Assembly: GCA_902762325.1 (NCBI GenBank)
Contig: CACWNV010000008.1
Span: 110,173 to 174,172, forward strand
Length of the DNA: 64,000 bases
DNA from: an uncultured Prevotellaceae bacterium
GTDB taxonomy: Bacteria; Bacteroidota; Bacteroidia; Bacteroidales; Bacteroidaceae
Reading direction: 5' to 3'
A program made the position numbers and the translations under genes. The notes under the pieces were generated by a model that did no database searches, had not been told where the DNA came from, and saw only the letters and a list, made by a program, of their open reading frames with translations. Within the stretch, counting starts at the first letter, position 1. Each line of letters opens with the position of its first letter. Below are positions 9,077 through 19,043 of this stretch, in pieces.

Positions 9077-11701
9077 TTAGAGGTTTGCTAATTCAATCAC
9101 TTTGTCGATGGCAGCATTCAGTCCATCGATATTCTTACCGCCAGCGGAAGCATAGTGTGGCTGTCCGCCACCACCTCCCTGAATAAGCTTGGCAGCTTCA
9201 CGAACCATTTGTCCGGCGTTCAGACCGTGTTCCTTCACCATGTCTTCACTGAGCATAACGCTGAGGAGCGGCTTGTTGCCTCCCGTCGTACCGATGACGC
9301 AGACAAGATTATTCGGTATGGACTCACGGATCTTGAAGACAAGGTCTTTGGCAAAGTTTGCCTCGAAGCCCAGAATCGCTCTTATCACTTTAGTACCATT
9401 AACATCAAGGGCACGATCGATAAGTGTTTGTTTCGTGCGTTCTACAGCCTGAGCCTGGAAAGACTCAATGTCTTTCTTCATGGCATCATGCTCAGCGATG
9501 TATTTCTCCAAGACACCCTTCAGGTCTTTTGCATTATTGAACAATGCTCTTATGGCCTTAACGGAATCCTCAATGGTGTAGAAAGCTTCTTCGCAGTTCT
9601 TGGCTGTCAATGCTTCAATGCGTCGTATACCAGCAGCGACACTGGCTTCACTGACGATTTTGAACATACCGATATGGCCGGTACTCTTCGCATGGATACC
9701 ACCGCAGAACTCACATGAGGGACCGAAGCGTACAACGCGTACCTTATCGCCGTATTTCTCTCCAAAGAGTGCGATGGCACCCATCTTCTTAGCTTCTTCA
9801 AGAGGTGTTTCGCGATGCTCGTCCAATGGGATATCCTGACGGACGAGACTGTTGACGAGACGTTCTACCTCTCTCAGCTCCTCATCCGTAACTTTCTGGA
9901 AATGAGAGAAGTCGAAGCGAAGCGTGTCCGGACCGACGAGTGATCCTTTCTGTTCCACATGATCACCCAGCACCTGCTTTAATGCATAGTCTAACAAGTG
10001 AGTAGCAGTATGGTTTGCAGCACTTGCTTCACGCTTGTCAACGTCGACGCACGCCATGAAGTCGGCTGACAGGTCTTTCGGAAGTTCTTTGACAATATGA
10101 ATGCTTTGGTTGTTCTCGCGTTTTGTGTCAATGATGTTCACCGTCTCGTTCTCAGAGACAAGAACACCCTGGTCGCCTACTTGTCCACCCATTTCACCAT
10201 AGAAAGGAGTAGCATCGAGAACCAGCTCGTAGAAGACATTCTTCTTTTGTGTCACTTTGCGGTAACGAAGGATATGGCATTCGTATTCCGTATAGTCATA
10301 GCCTACGAACTGCTGTTCACCGGGTCGGAGCTCCACCCAGTCAGAATTCTCTACTTGTGCGGCATTACGGGCACGTTCTTTCTGTTTCTGCATCTCCTTG
10401 TTGAATTCCTCCTCATCAACAGTAAATCCGTTCTCACGGCAAATCAGTTCTGTAAGGTCAAGAGGGAATCCATAAGTGTCGAACAGACGGAAAGCGGCGG
10501 TACCGTCCAAAACGGTCTGTTTGTTGGCTTTCAGTTCATCCATCGCACTGTTAAGAAGATTGATGCCCCGATCAAGAGTGCGCAGGAAAGAATCTTCTTC
10601 CTCTTTCATCACACGCCCGATAAGATCACGTTGTGCGGGAAGTTCGGGGAAGGAATCGCCCATCTCCTCGATGAGGACAGGCAGCAACTTGTACAAGAAT
10701 GCTTCTCGCTGATTGAGGAAAGTATAGGCATAGCGCACAGCGCGGCGAAGAATACGGCGGATAACATACCCTGCCTTGGCATTGGAAGGCAGCTGACCGT
10801 CGGCAATGGAGAAGGCAACAGCACGAAGGTGGTCGGCACAGACGCGCATTGCCACGTCAACTTCCTCCTTCTCACCATACTTCAACCCCGTGATGTTCTC
10901 TTCCTGCTGAATGATGGGCTGGAAGATGTCCGTGTCATAATTGGAATGCTTGCCTTGCAGCATACGTACCAGACGCTCGAATCCCATACCCGTGTCGATG
11001 ACATTCATTGACAGCTTCTCGAGAGAACCGTCAGCTTTACGGTTGTATTGCATGAACACAAGATTCCAAATCTCAATCACTTGCGGGTCGTCTTTATTCA
11101 CCAGTTCACGTCCAGGCACTCCTTTGGCTTTTTCTTCGGCAGGACGGGAGTCAACGTGAATCTCAGAGCACGGGCCGCAAGGTCCTGTGTCACCCATCTC
11201 CCAGAAATTGTCGTGCTTGTTGCCATTGATGATGTGGTCGGCAGGCACATGCTTCAGCCAATATCCTGCAGCCTCGTCGTCTCTTTCAAGACCTTCGGTT
11301 GGGTCACCTTCAAATACGGTTACATAAAGATCTTCCGGGTTCAGCTTTAGTACGTCTACCAGATACTCCCATGCCATGTCGATGGCTCCTTCTTTGAAAT
11401 AGTCGCCGAAACTCCAGTTTCCCAACATTTCAAACATTGTGTGATGGTAGGTGTCATGTCCGACCTCTTCCAGGTCGTTGTGCTTGCCACTGACACGAAG
11501 ACATTTCTGTGTGTCGGCACGACGGCGTGGCTCCGGAGCGCGTGTACCTAAGATAATGTCTTTCCACTGATTCATACCGGCATTAGTAAACATCAGTGTC
11601 GGGTCGTCTTTAATAACCATAGGAGCCGATGGAACAATCGTGTGTCCTTTCGACTCAAAGAACTTTTTGAAAGAATTACGAATCTCTTTAGCTGTTAACA
11701 T
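9077..11701 (-). CDS. alaS: Alanyl-tRNA synthetase
   Basis: Charges tRNA-Ala with alanine in the cytoplasm and clears mischarged Ser/Gly-tRNA-Ala. Seen: 874 residues, the usual full length. The class II catalytic core is N-terminal ([20 protein letters not shown], then [14 protein letters not shown]). The editing domain has the zinc ligands HTATH and [14 protein letters not shown]. The C-Ala domain ends with the glycine-rich [14 protein letters not shown]. The start at 11701 lies ~40 nt downstream of a TATCTTTG promoter box and a terminator hairpin follows the stop, so this is probably a single-gene unit. It is complete, with no missing catalytic residue that I can see. Confidence 0.97.
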   Translation of the reverse strand: MLTAKEIRNSFKKFFESKGHTIVPSAPMVIKDDPTLMFTNAGMNQWKDIILGTRAPEPRRRADTQKCLRVSGKHNDLEEVGHDTYHHTMFEMLGNWSFGDYFKEGAIDMAWEYLVDVLKLNPEDLYVTVFEGDPTEGLERDDEAAGYWLKHVPADHIINGNKHDNFWEMGDTGPCGPCSEIHVDSRPAEEKAKGVPGRELVNKDDPQVIEIWNLVFMQYNRKADGSLEKLSMNVIDTGMGFERLVRMLQGKHSNYDTDIFQPIIQQEENITGLKYGEKEEVDVAMRVCADHLRAVAFSIADGQLPSNAKAGYVIRRILRRAVRYAYTFLNQREAFLYKLLPVLIEEMGDSFPELPAQRDLIGRVMKEEEDSFLRTLDRGINLLNSAMDELKANKQTVLDGTAAFRLFDTYGFPLDLTELICRENGFTVDEEEFNKEMQKQKERARNAAQVENSDWVELRPGEQQFVGYDYTEYECHILRYRKVTQKKNVFYELVLDATPFYGEMGGQVGDQGVLVSENETVNIIDTKRENNQSIHIVKELPKDLSADFMACVDVDKREASAANHTATHLLDYALKQVLGDHVEQKGSLVGPDTLRFDFSHFQKVTDEELREVERLVNSLVRQDIPLDEHRETPLEEAKKMGAIALFGEKYGDKVRVVRFGPSCEFCGGIHAKSTGHIGMFKIVSEASVAAGIRRIEALTAKNCEEAFYTIEDSVKAIRALFNNAKDLKGVLEKYIAEHDAMKKDIESFQAQAVERTKQTLIDRALDVNGTKVIRAILGFEANFAKDLVFKIRESIPNNLVCVIGTTGGNKPLLSVMLSEDMVKEHGLNAGQMVREAAKLIQGGGGGQPHYASAGGKNIDGLNAAIDKVIELANL

Positions 11702-11740
11702 ATCTATCTTATTTGTTTATTGTTTCTATATAATATCTTG

Positions 11741-11748
11741 CAAAGATA
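11741..11748 (-). promoter_or_regulatory. alaS promoter -7 box
   Basis: TATCTTTG on the minus strand matches the Bacteroidota TAnnTTTG element and sits 39 nt upstream of the alaS ATG. I see no clear -33 TTTG at the right spacing. Confidence 0.6.
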
Positions 11749-11823
11749 ATGATAATCATTTGAATAAACGAATGATTTGAGAAGATTAACACCCTTTTAT
11801 GCCGTTAAGTCAGATAATTTTCG

Positions 11824-11831
11824 TACTTTTG
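11824..11831 (+). promoter_or_regulatory. Alcohol dehydrogenase promoter -7 box
   Basis: TACTTTTG matches TAnnTTTG and lies 23 nt before the ATG at 11855. This is why the start was set there and not at the earlier in-frame codon at 11777, which lies upstream of the promoter. Confidence 0.6.
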
Positions 11832-11854
11832 TTTCCACATTAATTTATTACGCT

Positions 11855-13039
11855 ATGAAGGATTTTATTTATTATGCTCCGACACGGGTCGTGTTTGGAA
11901 AGACTGCGGAAGAAAAACTCCCGGAGCTCATCAAAGATAATGGTGGATCACGTGTGCTGGTTCATTATGGAGGGAATAGTGCCCGTCGTTCAGGTCTGCT
12001 GGATAAGGTGTTCGCAATGCTTTCATCTGCCGGTATTTACTATGTCGAATTAGGGGGTGTGGTTCCCAATCCGTTGCTGTCCACCGTTTATGAAGGTATA
12101 GAACTTTGTCGACGTGAGCATGTTGATATGATACTGGCTGTGGGTGGAGGCAGTGTGATTGATTCTGCGAAAGCCATTGCTTACGGAGTTCCCTACGATG
12201 GAGATGTCTGGGATTTCTGGGATGGAAAGGCTGTGGCAACGAAGAGCCTGCCGGTTGGTACCATCCTTACGATTCCTGCTGCTGGCAGTGAAATGAGCAA
12301 CAGTTGTGTGATAACGAAGAATGAAGGTCTTGTGAAGCGTGGTTTTAACAATGACATCTGTCGTTGCAAGTTTGCCATAATGAATCCTGAGCGTACATAT
12401 ACGCTGCCTCCCTATCAGACAGCAGCCGGAGCTACAGATATCATGATGCATACGATGGAGCGTTATTTCTGCAATTATGAAGATATGACGCTTACAGATG
12501 CGATTGCCGAGGCGGTGATGAAAACGGTGAAGAACAGTGTGCTCGATGTGCTGGAGAATCCCGAGGACTATCGGAACCGTGCTCAGATTATGTGGGCTGG
12601 TAGTCTTTCGCATAATGATCTGACAGAGTGTGGTCTTGAAAAAGACTTTGCCACTCATCGTCTGGAGCATGAACTGAGTGCTCTTTTTGGCGTTACCCAT
12701 GGGGCAGGACTGGCAGCCATCTGGCCAAGCTGGGCACGTTATGTGCTCGACAAGCATGTTACCCGTTTTGTGAAGTTTGCTGTGAACGTGATGGATGTTC
12801 CTAACGACTTCTTCGATCCGCGTGGTACTGCAGTGAAAGGAATTGAGGCTATGGAACATTTCTATCGTAAGATAGGAATGCCTGTCAACATGAAGGAACT
12901 CATCGGACGTGAGGTGACTGATGAGGAAATAGCTGAGATGGTCAGGAAGTGCAGCCGTGATTATACCATTACGTTAGGCTCTATGGAGAAACTTGACAGC
13001 GATGATATGACTGCAATCTACCGTATGGCACGTGGCTAA
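11855..13039 (+). CDS. Iron-containing (type III) alcohol dehydrogenase, butanol-dehydrogenase-like
   Basis: Oxidoreductase interconverting alcohols and aldehydes with NAD(P)H; cytoplasmic. Seen: 394 residues from MKDFIYYAPTRVVFGK, the classic start of the BDH/YqhD group. The nucleotide-binding motif is GGGSVIDSAKAIAYG (~residue 95). Metal-ligand segments AAGATDIMMHTMERY, FATHRLEHELSA and GVTHGAGLAAIWPSW supply the Asp and three His. Length is normal for the family. Known: YqhD/BDH-type enzymes often reduce reactive aldehydes or end-product aldehydes using NADPH. It stands alone between the divergent alaS and the MerR gene, each with its own promoter, so no pathway partner is apparent. The substrate is not predictable. 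Confidence 0.92.
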   Translation: MKDFIYYAPTRVVFGKTAEEKLPELIKDNGGSRVLVHYGGNSARRSGLLDKVFAMLSSAGIYYVELGGVVPNPLLSTVYEGIELCRREHVDMILAVGGGSVIDSAKAIAYGVPYDGDVWDFWDGKAVATKSLPVGTILTIPAAGSEMSNSCVITKNEGLVKRGFNNDICRCKFAIMNPERTYTLPPYQTAAGATDIMMHTMERYFCNYEDMTLTDAIAEAVMKTVKNSVLDVLENPEDYRNRAQIMWAGSLSHNDLTECGLEKDFATHRLEHELSALFGVTHGAGLAAIWPSWARYVLDKHVTRFVKFAVNVMDVPNDFFDPRGTAVKGIEAMEHFYRKIGMPVNMKELIGREVTDEEIAEMVRKCSRDYTITLGSMEKLDSDDMTAIYRMARG

Positions 13040-13093
13040 CGATGTTCTTTGGTAAAAAATGCAAATAATCTCTCTTAATCAATTATTTTTGAT

Positions 13094-13101
13094 TATTTTT
13101 G
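13094..13101 (+). promoter_or_regulatory. Promoter -7 box of the MerR-type gene
   Basis: TATTTTTG matches TAnnTTTG. It overlaps the alternative TTG start at 13099, which argues that translation begins at the ATG at 13141. Confidence 0.55.
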
Positions 13102-13140
13102 CAAACGATAAACAGATTCGAAGGACGGAGGATAGAAAGT

Positions 13141-13491
13141 ATGGCACTTAACCAAGATAAGAATCACAAACTGTATTACTCCATCAAAGAAGTTGCAGCG
13201 ATGATTGGAGTAAATGAGAGCCTGTTGCGTTATTGGGAAAAGGAGTTTCCGCATTTGCGCCCAAAGACAGTAAGCTCTAATAATGTCAGGCAATACACCG
13301 ACAAGGATATAGAGCAGATAAAACTGATTTATAACCTTGTGAAGGTACGTGGTTTTAAGCTGGCTGCTGCACGAAAGTATCTCAACGAGAATCGCATGGG
13401 TGCAGAGAAGACAACAGAAGTGCTTGACATGCTGATGTCTGTGAGAGATCAGCTCAAGACATTGAAAAAACAAATGGAAGGCTTGACATAG
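13141..13491 (+). CDS. MerR-family transcriptional regulator
   Basis: Seen: 116 residues from MALNQDKNHKLYYS. The winged-helix DNA-binding domain is at ~10-80 (YYSIKEVAAMIGVNESLLRYWEKEFPHLRPKT, a helix-turn-helix with the family RYWEKEF motif, then the wing and QYTDKDIEQIKLI). A short helix ~95-116 probably dimerises. There is no C-terminal ligand domain and no cysteines for metal sensing. Known: this short MerR form is widely conserved in Bacteroidota; its target is not known to me. A purine-rich AAGGACGGAGGA lies 7-18 nt before the ATG, unusually Shine-Dalgarno-like for this phylum. Its stop codon is inside the terminator hairpin. Confidence 0.9.
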   Translation: MALNQDKNHKLYYSIKEVAAMIGVNESLLRYWEKEFPHLRPKTVSSNNVRQYTDKDIEQIKLIYNLVKVRGFKLAAARKYLNENRMGAEKTTEVLDMLMSVRDQLKTLKKQMEGLT

Positions 13492-13501
13492 CCTTCCATT
13501 T
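13472..13501. terminator. Hairpin overlapping the end of the MerR-type gene
   Basis: AAATGGAAGGC (13472-13482) pairs perfectly with GCCTTCCATTT (13491-13501). The loop contains the TAG stop codon of the upstream gene. T-rich sequence follows. The site lies between convergent genes and may act on both strands. Confidence 0.7.
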
Positions 13502-13528
13502 ATATTTATAGCAGAAACCGATAGCTTT

Positions 13529-14515
13529 TTATTTGATTACCCAGTCTGTTGTCATCATGAACACTGTTTCCGGTGTAATCTTTTGTGCCTCTTTCTTATT
13601 TAATTGTCTGCTCCATGCCACCCGTTTGTCAATAGCCGCTCCTTCGCCTCTGTTATTGTATTCCGCATAACGGGCTGTCTTCTCGTTGGCAGGGTTGCGC
13701 CAGTTTTCCCAACCTTCTTTATTGATGTGGTTACCCAATTCGCAGTTCATGAACAGTGTATATGCATAGGGACGCCATGGACGTCCAAGGTATACTTTGT
13801 CAATTCCTTCTGCAGCAATCAACTTACAATTGTTGAAGATATAGCCATAGGGCTGGTCAGCAGGAGTAGATGCTGCCGTGACATAGCTGTTTGCCTTGCT
13901 TTTGATGGTACATCCCTCAAACCATGCAGTGGAAGGTCCGAAGATGAAATCAGTCGTTCCTTCTATGTAACAGTCCTTGAAGTACAGTCTTGTACCGCCT
14001 ACTCCCGTATAGATGGTGTCCTGATGTCCGAGGAAACGGCAGTTGATAAACTGCAGACGGTCACCCTCAGTATGTAGGGCTACAGCCTGTCCGAGTCTTG
14101 CAGAATTATTCTCGATAGTAATGTTCTTGATGGTGATGTCACTCCCTTCAATTTTCAGCGTATATGTGCGGAAAGTACCCATAGGCATGAGCTTCCCGTC
14201 GGGAGTCGTCATCTTGATGTTGGCATGGTCATCATAGGTGATAATGGTATTTTCCAAGTCTTCACCGCATATCTCAATGTTTGTCAGCCAAGACGGAATA
14301 ATCAGCTTTTCTTTATAGACGCCTTTCTTTACAAATATCACTTTGTGGTATTCCATGAAGGCACGGCACACCTCAATAGCATCGTTGATGTTCCTGAATT
14401 CTGCAGTTCCGTCGCGGGCAACAAAGAGAGTGTCAGGATTATCATACTTGTTGGCAGCATGCACGGATACCACTGACGAGATGCCTGCCAGAATAAGAAG
14501 CCATAGTCTGTTCAT
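13529..14515 (-). CDS. Secreted pectinesterase (CE8 pectin methylesterase)
   Basis: Removes methyl esters from homogalacturonan, releasing methanol and giving free acid groups for pectate lyases. Seen: 328 residues with a signal peptide (~1-20, ending SVVSVHA) and a right-handed beta-helix. Family motifs: QAVALHTEGDR, FLGHQDTIY (acid Asp), TTDFIFGPS (nucleophile Asp) and the substrate-binding GRPWRPYA. The size is that of a single-domain CE8. It is colinear with rel and starts 51 nt after the rel stop, but I see no good TAnnTTTG in the gap, so read-through from rel or a non-canonical promoter are both possible. With GH43 and GH95 it suggests a pectin and hemicellulose diet. Confidence 0.95.
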   Translation of the reverse strand: MNRLWLLILAGISSVVSVHAANKYDNPDTLFVARDGTAEFRNINDAIEVCRAFMEYHKVIFVKKGVYKEKLIIPSWLTNIEICGEDLENTIITYDDHANIKMTTPDGKLMPMGTFRTYTLKIEGSDITIKNITIENNSARLGQAVALHTEGDRLQFINCRFLGHQDTIYTGVGGTRLYFKDCYIEGTTDFIFGPSTAWFEGCTIKSKANSYVTAASTPADQPYGYIFNNCKLIAAEGIDKVYLGRPWRPYAYTLFMNCELGNHINKEGWENWRNPANEKTARYAEYNNRGEGAAIDKRVAWSRQLNKKEAQKITPETVFMMTTDWVIK

Positions 14516-14566
14516 AGGTTTATAAATGCAGTTTTTTTGATTTGATAGTTATTATATGATATCTTG

Positions 14567-16894
14567 TCACATTATCTGCTGTACTTCCTTGAGTCCGTCG
14601 ATCTTCTTCAGTTGTTCCATGATGTTTTTCACTTCGTTACGGTCGTGTACACGAAGCTTGATCAGTCCGTCGAAGATCCCTTCGTCGCTGGAGACGGTAA
14701 TTTTGTGGATGTTTACATCCAACTCACCGGAAATAACTTCAGCAAGATCGTGTAACATTCCTTTACGGTCGATACCGCGTATCTCAATTGTTGCATCAAA
14801 GAGCATACGCTGGTGCATTTCCCATTTGGCATCCAGGATACGATTACCATAGCTGGATTTTAACTTGCTTGCAACCGGGCAATTCCGTTTGTGCAGCTCC
14901 ACCTGGTTCTTGTTGTCGATGAACCCGAGGATGTCGTCTCCGGGAATGGGGTGACAGCAGTCACGGAAGATGTACATGCCGATGGTTTCTTCGGTAATCA
15001 TGCAGGGAATCTTCTTGTTGAAGTCTTTTCCAACGATCAGCAGTCCGCGGTTCACTGGGATGGTCTTCTCATTCTTCTTTTCCCCTTTTATGAAAGGAAC
15101 ATATTTCCTCCAGCCTGTCTTCTGAACATACTTCTTGGATTTGCCACGCAGTTCATCGAGGTCTTTCTCACTGAGAATAATGGTTTTCTCTCCGAGGGCA
15201 TGGAATAAATTCTCCGGCTTCTGAATCTCATGGAATGAGCAAAGCTTGTCAATGACCTGTGTCGTCAGTTCCATGTCATACTGTTTCAGCCACTGAGTGA
15301 GGATGTCTTCTCCCTTCTTCTGGATTTCCCTGCTTTCCCTTCTGAGTATGGCCATGATTTTTCCTTTTGCCTTTGCAGTATAGACAAAATTGATCCATGA
15401 AGGCTGAACGTGCTGTGATTTACTAGTAAGAATCTCTACCTGGTCTCCACTCTGGAGCTTATGACTTAACGGAACCAGCTTGTGGTTTACTTTTGCACCG
15501 ATACAATGACTTCCAAGGAATGTGTGAATCTGGAAGGCAAAGTCGAGAGCGGTACAGCCTGCCGGTAAGGTCTTTATCTCACCTTTTGGGGTGAACACGA
15601 ATATCTCACTGGCAAAGAGATTCAGCTTAATCGCATCCAGAAAATCCATTGCATCCGGCTGGGGATCATCCAGAATCTCCCTGATGGTTCGAAGCCAGTC
15701 GTTCAGTTCCATGTCATCAGCTTCGTTGCCTACTAACTGGCCATTGGCGTTCTCATCAGCGTTCTCCGACTCCTGACCTTCTGTAAATTCCTTGTATTTC
15801 CAGTGGGCAGCAAAACCTTGTTCTGCTATCTCGTCCATTCGGTCACTCCGAATCTGTACTTCTATCCATCGTCCCTGCTTAGACATCAGTGTGACGTGCA
15901 GAGCTTGGTAGCCATTGGCCTTTGGATGGTTCAGCCAGTCACGAAGACGGTCAGGATGAGCCTTGTAGATTTTGCTCATTGCCACATAGATGTTAAAGCA
16001 TTCGTTGATCTCTTCTTGCCGTACCTTCGGGGTGAAAATGATGCGGACAGCGAGAATATCGTAGATCTCATCGAACGTGACATGCTTGTTTTGCATTTTA
16101 TTCCAAATGGAATAAGGACTCTTCACTCTCGCCTTGATCTCGTATTTTACCCCCATTTTGTCCAACGCAGTTTTGATGGGAGCCGTAAACTGTTCGAAAA
16201 GCTTGTCGCGTTGCTGCTGAGTAAGGGTCAGTTTGCGGTTGATGTCTTCATATTCAATGGGATGTTCAAACTTGAAACTAAGGTTTTCAAGCTCTGTCTT
16301 AATCTTGTTTAATCCGAGACGGTTGGCAAGCGGTGCGTAGATGTAAAGCGTCTCTCCTGCAATCTTATATTGTTTGTTGGCTGGCTGAGAGTCGAGTGTG
16401 CGCATGTTGTGCAGACGGTCGCAGATCTTAATAAGAATCACGCGAATGTCATCACTCATGGTGAGCAGCAGTTTCTTGAAGTTTTCAGCTTGGGCAGATG
16501 CCTGATCACCGAATATTCCGCCACTGATTTTTGTCAGACCGTCAACAATTTGTGCAATCTTCGCACCGAAAATATTGGAGATGTCCTCCACGGTGTAATC
16601 GGTGTCCTCTACGACATCATGGAGGAGGGAAGAACAGATGCTTGTGGAGCCGAGTCCCATTTCCTCGCAGGCTATTTGTGCGACGGAAATCGGGTGCATG
16701 ATATACGGCTCGCCGGAGAGACGGCGTACACCTTTGTGTGCCTGCCGCGCAAAATTGAATGCTTTAGTGATGATGTCTACTTTCTTTCTGTGGCGTGAAG
16801 CCAGATAACAATCCAGCAGATGCTGGAATGCACCATTCACTAATTCATCTTCTGCGGTTTCTCTCGCCGCGTTATTGATGTCAGGGTCTTCCAT
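14567..16894 (-). CDS. rel: Bifunctional (p)ppGpp synthetase/hydrolase (RelA/SpoT family)
   Basis: Makes and degrades the stringent-response alarmone (p)ppGpp. Seen: 775 residues. The N-terminal HD hydrolase domain is intact (YIMHPISVAQIA and SLLHDVVEDTDYT). The synthetase domain (~240-390) has VKSPYSIWNKM, YDILAVRIIF, RLRDWLNHPKANGYQALH and WIEVQIRSDRMDEIAEQGFAAHWKYKE. A TGS domain (FTPKGEIKTLPAGCTALDFAFQIH), a Zn/RIS region (RDCCHPIPGDDILGF) and a C-terminal ACT domain (~700-775) follow. The basic R-x-R-D loop is the bifunctional type, not the synthetase-only type. It is the last core gene of the parAB-DUF5683-mltD-rel run, starting 28 nt after mltD. All catalytic motifs are present, so both activities are expected. 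Confidence 0.96.
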   Translation of the reverse strand: MEDPDINNAARETAEDELVNGAFQHLLDCYLASRHRKKVDIITKAFNFARQAHKGVRRLSGEPYIMHPISVAQIACEEMGLGSTSICSSLLHDVVEDTDYTVEDISNIFGAKIAQIVDGLTKISGGIFGDQASAQAENFKKLLLTMSDDIRVILIKICDRLHNMRTLDSQPANKQYKIAGETLYIYAPLANRLGLNKIKTELENLSFKFEHPIEYEDINRKLTLTQQQRDKLFEQFTAPIKTALDKMGVKYEIKARVKSPYSIWNKMQNKHVTFDEIYDILAVRIIFTPKVRQEEINECFNIYVAMSKIYKAHPDRLRDWLNHPKANGYQALHVTLMSKQGRWIEVQIRSDRMDEIAEQGFAAHWKYKEFTEGQESENADENANGQLVGNEADDMELNDWLRTIREILDDPQPDAMDFLDAIKLNLFASEIFVFTPKGEIKTLPAGCTALDFAFQIHTFLGSHCIGAKVNHKLVPLSHKLQSGDQVEILTSKSQHVQPSWINFVYTAKAKGKIMAILRRESREIQKKGEDILTQWLKQYDMELTTQVIDKLCSFHEIQKPENLFHALGEKTIILSEKDLDELRGKSKKYVQKTGWRKYVPFIKGEKKNEKTIPVNRGLLIVGKDFNKKIPCMITEETIGMYIFRDCCHPIPGDDILGFIDNKNQVELHKRNCPVASKLKSSYGNRILDAKWEMHQRMLFDATIEIRGIDRKGMLHDLAEVISGELDVNIHKITVSSDEGIFDGLIKLRVHDRNEVKNIMEQLKKIDGLKEVQQIM

Positions 16895-16922
16895 GTTAGA
16901 TTCTTTAATAAATTAGTACTGG

Positions 16923-18302
16923 CTATTTGACTTTTAATTTAGCACCTTTTCTGATGTTACTGCCTTTTATCTTATTCAGTTTCTTCAGTTTTTCTACGGT
17001 TGTTCCGTTTCTTTTTGCTATTGAAGATAAGGTGTCGCCGCCTTTTATAGTCACGCTTTTATCAGCAGATTTCGATTTTTTCTTTTTGGAACGAGCTTCC
17101 TTTCTGCTTTGTTTCGTACTGGTATATGAGTGCTTGTAACTGACAGCTCTTCTTTGTGGTTGAACAACAGGTGGCGTATAGGTGTTTACTTCGACAAAAT
17201 GCCGCTTGCTCAGCAGGTCGTTTGCCCTGTATGCGTATATCGAATCTTCATAGTCGATAAATGAATCGATGAGCCTTGAAGGAAGACGCAGGACAGAAGG
17301 CTTGCTGTTGCCGTTGACGATGTCCCTGCGGTATTGTGGATTCAGTTCTCTGAGCATGTCTATGTCGGCACGCAGGACATGGGCTACTTGTTCGAGATGA
17401 ACATCTCGTTCCACTACCACCGTGTCGGTCTTTTCAGGCAAAGTGGTAATGATGGGACAGATGTTGTGGTCGCAGTAGAAATTCATCATATAGTTCACTG
17501 CGATGAAAGAAGGTACATAGCCGCGTGTCTCTCTGGGCAGGAAAGGATAAATCTGCCAGTAATCACGGCTTCCACCGGCACGATGGATGGCTTTCTTGAT
17601 GTTTTCCGGCCCACAGTTATAGGCTGCAATCACTAAGTTCCAGTCGCCGAAAATGCGGTAGAGGTCGCTCAGATAATGTGCTGCAGCATACGAAGACTGG
17701 ATGGGATCCCGACGGTCGTCAACCAATGAGTTCACTTCCAGACCATATTGTTTACCTGTGACCAGCATGAATTGCCATAGTCCGGTGGCTCCTGCGTGAG
17801 AAACAGCTTTCGGATTCAATGCCGACTCTACAATAGGGAGATATCGAAGTTCGAGAGGCAGACCATAGCTTTCCAATGCTTCTTCAAAGATGGGCATATA
17901 GAAATTCTGGGCTCCAAGCATCAGACTGATGGTTCGACGCAGACGTCCTTCACTGTAGCGGTCGATAAACTTACGTACCACTTCATTATATGGCATCTCC
18001 ATCACTGTGGGGAGTGTCTTCAGCCTGTGTATATAGTCTTCGTCGTTGTATGTCGGGTTATAATCCGGCAGATTGCAACTGCTGTCTGCTCTCAGGTAAG
18101 TTGACACATGATACATCTCCATCAGACTGTCCAGGTCGCATGTCATCGACTCTGGCAGGTCAATCTCTTCTTCGTTTCCATTCTCGTCAGTTATTGAGAT
18201 GGCATTCTCGTCGAAACTATACTCATTATCTTCAGTCTGAGCTGTTATTGTACATGGTGACAACAGTAGTATTGTTGTAAAGAGCGCGGATATCTTTTTC
18301 AT
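16923..18302 (-). CDS. mltD: Lytic transglycosylase with LysM domain (MltD-like)
   Basis: Cleaves peptidoglycan glycan strands, forming 1,6-anhydro ends, in the periplasm. Seen: 459 residues with a signal peptide (~1-22). The SLT goose-lysozyme-type domain is at ~100-260: LRYLPIVESALNPKAVSHAGATGLWQFM contains the catalytic Glu of ESALNP, then IAAYNCGPENIKKA and YVPSFIAVNYMMN. A basic linker (KKKKSKSADK) leads to one C-terminal LysM domain (~412-459, GGDTLSSIAKRNGTTVEKLKKLN) for glycan binding. It is colinear with DUF5683, parB and parA upstream and rel downstream. Known: this order is common in Bacteroidota. E. coli MltD has two or more LysM repeats, here one. Confidence 0.92.
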   Translation of the reverse strand: MKKISALFTTILLLSPCTITAQTEDNEYSFDENAISITDENGNEEEIDLPESMTCDLDSLMEMYHVSTYLRADSSCNLPDYNPTYNDEDYIHRLKTLPTVMEMPYNEVVRKFIDRYSEGRLRRTISLMLGAQNFYMPIFEEALESYGLPLELRYLPIVESALNPKAVSHAGATGLWQFMLVTGKQYGLEVNSLVDDRRDPIQSSYAAAHYLSDLYRIFGDWNLVIAAYNCGPENIKKAIHRAGGSRDYWQIYPFLPRETRGYVPSFIAVNYMMNFYCDHNICPIITTLPEKTDTVVVERDVHLEQVAHVLRADIDMLRELNPQYRRDIVNGNSKPSVLRLPSRLIDSFIDYEDSIYAYRANDLLSKRHFVEVNTYTPPVVQPQRRAVSYKHSYTSTKQSRKEARSKKKKSKSADKSVTIKGGDTLSSIAKRNGTTVEKLKKLNKIKGSNIRKGAKLKVK

Positions 18303-18336
18303 TCTTTATATATGTTCTGTATATCTTTTTTATGTG

Positions 18337-19038
18337 TTAAAAATTCAGGCTGCATTGTAGCCCTATGGCAGTTGACCTCAGCGGATTGCGTTCATTCTGG
18401 CTGTTTATCAGAGTGGGTGATACATGCAGACTCAAGTCATCTGAAATGTCAAACTCAGAAAGCGATGCATCTACGTATGCATCAATGACAGACAGGGCAT
18501 AAACTCCCACCATGACAAAGAAACTCATGTCGCGCCAGCGCCGGTAACGGTCTCTGCGTCTTTTGAAGAGATCCTCATATCTCGACCGGTTTTCAGAGGT
18601 AATCTGATTGCCCAGATGCAGAAACTGGTCATAACTATGCGTATCAGGATCGGTATCTTTAATGTCGAGATACGCCTGTGAGTAGTCATGATACATCATG
18701 TTGTTCCACCTCATGGCATAGGCACATCCAACAAATCCGCCATAGACGATAGGCAGTTTCCAGTATTTTCTGTTGTAAATCTGTCCAGCTCCAGGAATGA
18801 CAAGTGCCAGCCATAGCGCTCTTTTGACATCCGGGCGCCATGTTTTCCAGTCACGTTTTTGACGGACTTTTGGCAGAGAGTCTGTAAGAATCAGTTCTTC
18901 CTGTGGTAATACCAACGAATCGCCGGCATATATCGTTTTCACTGAATCATCAGGTTCGATGGCGTTTGCTGTTGTTGATAACAATACAAACAGGACGATC
19001 AGACTTCTTCGGAATATGACAGACAGGACATTTCTCAC
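18337..19038 (-). CDS. DUF5683-family membrane-associated protein
   Basis: Function unknown. Seen: 233 residues with a signal-like first segment (~8-26), then the family core LALVIPGAGQIYNRKYWKLPIVYGGFVG (~75-105), a second hydrophobic stretch (FFVMVGVYALSVIDAYVDA, ~175-193) and a C-terminal strand-like end (LSLHVSPTLI, IGLQCSLNF) that could be outer-membrane or periplasmic. The GxGQIYN motif is the hallmark of DUF5683. It begins 5 nt past the parB stop, so translation is probably coupled to parB. Conserved placement between ParB and a cell-wall enzyme suggests a link to envelope growth, but this is inference from context only. Confidence 0.85.
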   Translation of the reverse strand: MRNVLSVIFRRSLIVLFVLLSTTANAIEPDDSVKTIYAGDSLVLPQEELILTDSLPKVRQKRDWKTWRPDVKRALWLALVIPGAGQIYNRKYWKLPIVYGGFVGCAYAMRWNNMMYHDYSQAYLDIKDTDPDTHSYDQFLHLGNQITSENRSRYEDLFKRRRDRYRRWRDMSFFVMVGVYALSVIDAYVDASLSEFDISDDLSLHVSPTLINSQNERNPLRSTAIGLQCSLNF

Positions 19039-19043
19039 AGATC

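Noticed and set aside
10097-11011. 304-codon ORF opposite alaS
   Set aside because: Antisense shadow of alaS, without its own promoter or recognisable motifs.
12050-12859. 269-codon ORF opposite the alcohol dehydrogenase
   Set aside because: His/Cys-rich shadow frame; the plus-strand gene is unambiguous.
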